From: Micrococcales bacterium
GTDB taxonomy: Bacteria > Actinomycetota > Actinomycetes > Actinomycetales > WQXJ01
Assembly: GCA_009784895.1 (NCBI GenBank)
Contig: WQXJ01000027.1
Coordinates: 1 to 32,923 of the forward strand
DNA length: 32,923 nucleotides
Direction: 5' to 3'
Below, one piece after another: positions 32,269 to 32,923 of this stretch (its first letter is position 1; the number at the start of each line of letters is the position of its first letter). A model generated the notes under the pieces. That model made no database searches. It worked only from the letters and a program-made list of their open reading frames with translations, and had not been told where the DNA came from. The position numbers were made by a program, and so were the translations under genes.

Positions 32269-32280
32269 TTGCATATGCAA
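32269..32280. promoter_or_regulatory. Perfect 12-base palindrome, candidate TetR-family operator
   Basis: TTGCATATGCAA is an exact inverted repeat in the 241-base region between the lipoprotein gene and the divergent TetR-family gene. TetR regulators usually bind palindromes next to their own gene. The surrounding bases are AT-rich compared with the window. Confidence 0.4.
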
Positions 32281-32381
32281 TACCATATCCCAAATGTCGG
32301 GCCCTGTTGCGACCTGGGACAACCCTGACCGGCGAGGCAGGTCCGTTGGCAACCACCGTTGCGGCGTGGCATCCTTAGTTC

Positions 32382-32923
32382 ATGTCGACATGGGAGAATG
32401 CCTCGCTCTCCGGAGTCCCGGAGCGATCAATAACTGGTGACGAGCGGCCGAGGGATGCGGTCCGCAACCAGGTGCTTGACACTGCTGAGGCGCTGGTCGG
32501 CCAGCATGGCCTGACCGTCGGCTTGGGGCATTTGAGCTTCGACGAAATCATCAACCTAGCCGGCGTCTCGCGGACCACCGCTTATAGGGTTTGGCCTCGT
32601 AAAGAGCGTTTTCTCGAAGACCTGCTGCGTCGCTTGGCCGATGTCGCCAGCCCCTGCTACGGCCCGCTCGACGACGAGGCTGCTGAGTTGGCCTTTGCCA
32701 CGCTGCGGGAAAACGTAGGCGCACTAGAAACAGCCGAAGGTCGCCGGGGGGTGCTGGTTGAGATGTGCCGGGTGACTGCGGATGGCTGGTTCAGGGGTGT
32801 CGCCTTATCGCCAACGTGGAAGACATACGTGGCACTGATCGCCACTATCCGCTCGCTGGGTGACCAAGAACTGGCCAGTGAGCTGCGTGAGCGGATGGAA
32901 GCAGTTGACGATATTGGCGCGCA
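32382..32923 (+). CDS. TetR/AcrR-family transcriptional regulator (partial, runs off the window)
   Basis: An open frame from ATG 32382 continues to the window end, giving 180 codons. Residues about 25-75 form the TetR N-terminal DNA-binding domain: a helix with VLDTAEALVGQHG, then LSFDEIINLAGVSRTTAYRVWPRKERFLEDLL, read here as the helix-turn-helix followed by the family's TxY-x-hydrophobic-x-x-K-E motif. The remainder is the helical ligand-binding domain, whose ligand cannot be predicted. No Shine-Dalgarno is visible before the ATG, so it may be leaderless or start elsewhere. It is divergent from the lipoprotein gene. Confidence 0.88.
   Translation, partial: MSTWENASLSGVPERSITGDERPRDAVRNQVLDTAEALVGQHGLTVGLGHLSFDEIINLAGVSRTTAYRVWPRKERFLEDLLRRLADVASPCYGPLDDEAAELAFATLRENVGALETAEGRRGVLVEMCRVTADGWFRGVALSPTWKTYVALIATIRSLGDQELASELRERMEAVDDIGA

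Noticed and set aside
32143-32352. Minus-strand frame of 69 codons ending two bases before the lipoprotein start
   Set aside because: It needs a TTG start (or ATG 32286), lacks a recognisable domain and would fill the divergent control region. Codon use is not clearly non-coding, so it stays only a weak possibility.
1-32923. CRISPR arrays, tRNA or rRNA genes, insertion sequences, integrases or attachment sites
   Set aside because: I saw no spaced short repeats, RNA gene signatures or transposase/integrase frames anywhere in the window.

Overview
The window comes from a high-GC Gram-positive bacterium (Actinomycetota). The evidence is the GC-rich codon use, frequent GTG starts, PknB-type kinases with single-pass membrane topology, FHA-domain proteins, WXG100 proteins and a long FHA-FtsK/SpoIIIE ATPase. 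I cannot name the genus. Nearly every gene belongs to protein-phosphorylation signalling or is embedded in it.

Region A (208-16526, all minus strand) is a type VII secretion (T7SS)-like locus wired to Ser/Thr phosphorylation. In transcription order it holds: a zinc-ribbon PP2C phosphatase, an FHA protein, a membrane kinase, an FHA-HTH protein, an EccC/EssC-like ATPase, two WXG100 proteins, a WXG-headed larger protein, an EspG-like protein, and two membrane kinases. PP2C, FHA protein and kinase are joined by 4-nt stop/start overlaps. Other core T7SS membrane components (EccB/D/E, mycosin) are not in the window. Divergent to the PP2C gene is a zinc-ribbon, single-pass protein with a duplicated ectodomain (16848-18545).

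Region B (18733-23451, minus) is a second pair of membrane kinases. Their kinase domains are nearly identical to those of the pair at 208-4679. Three of these four kinases share an eight-cysteine ectodomain. The fourth (2466-4679) has a different sensor on the same kinase domain.

Region C (23903-30249, plus) is a TerY-type triad operon: vWA protein, PP2C-like phosphatase and atypical kinase. It is extended by a J-domain protein fused to a catalytically degraded copy of that kinase, two zinc-ribbon membrane proteins and a multi-pass membrane protein. A strong sigma-A-like promoter with a perfect palindrome in its spacer precedes it.

Region D (30339-32923) is apparently unrelated: a polytopic membrane protein, a small lipoprotein and a divergent TetR-family regulator cut by the window end. 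The first 107 bases hold the 3' end of an unidentified gene.

The most notable non-coding signal is a GGGGA/TCCCC palindrome abutting the -35 box of three minus-strand promoters: one before the WXG100 genes and one before each kinase pair member that begins a transcription unit. This suggests a small regulon coupling T7SS substrates to the duplicated kinases. A plausible, untested model is that the kinases sense envelope signals, signal through FHA proteins and are reset by the PP2C enzyme, controlling the secretion ATPase and its substrates.
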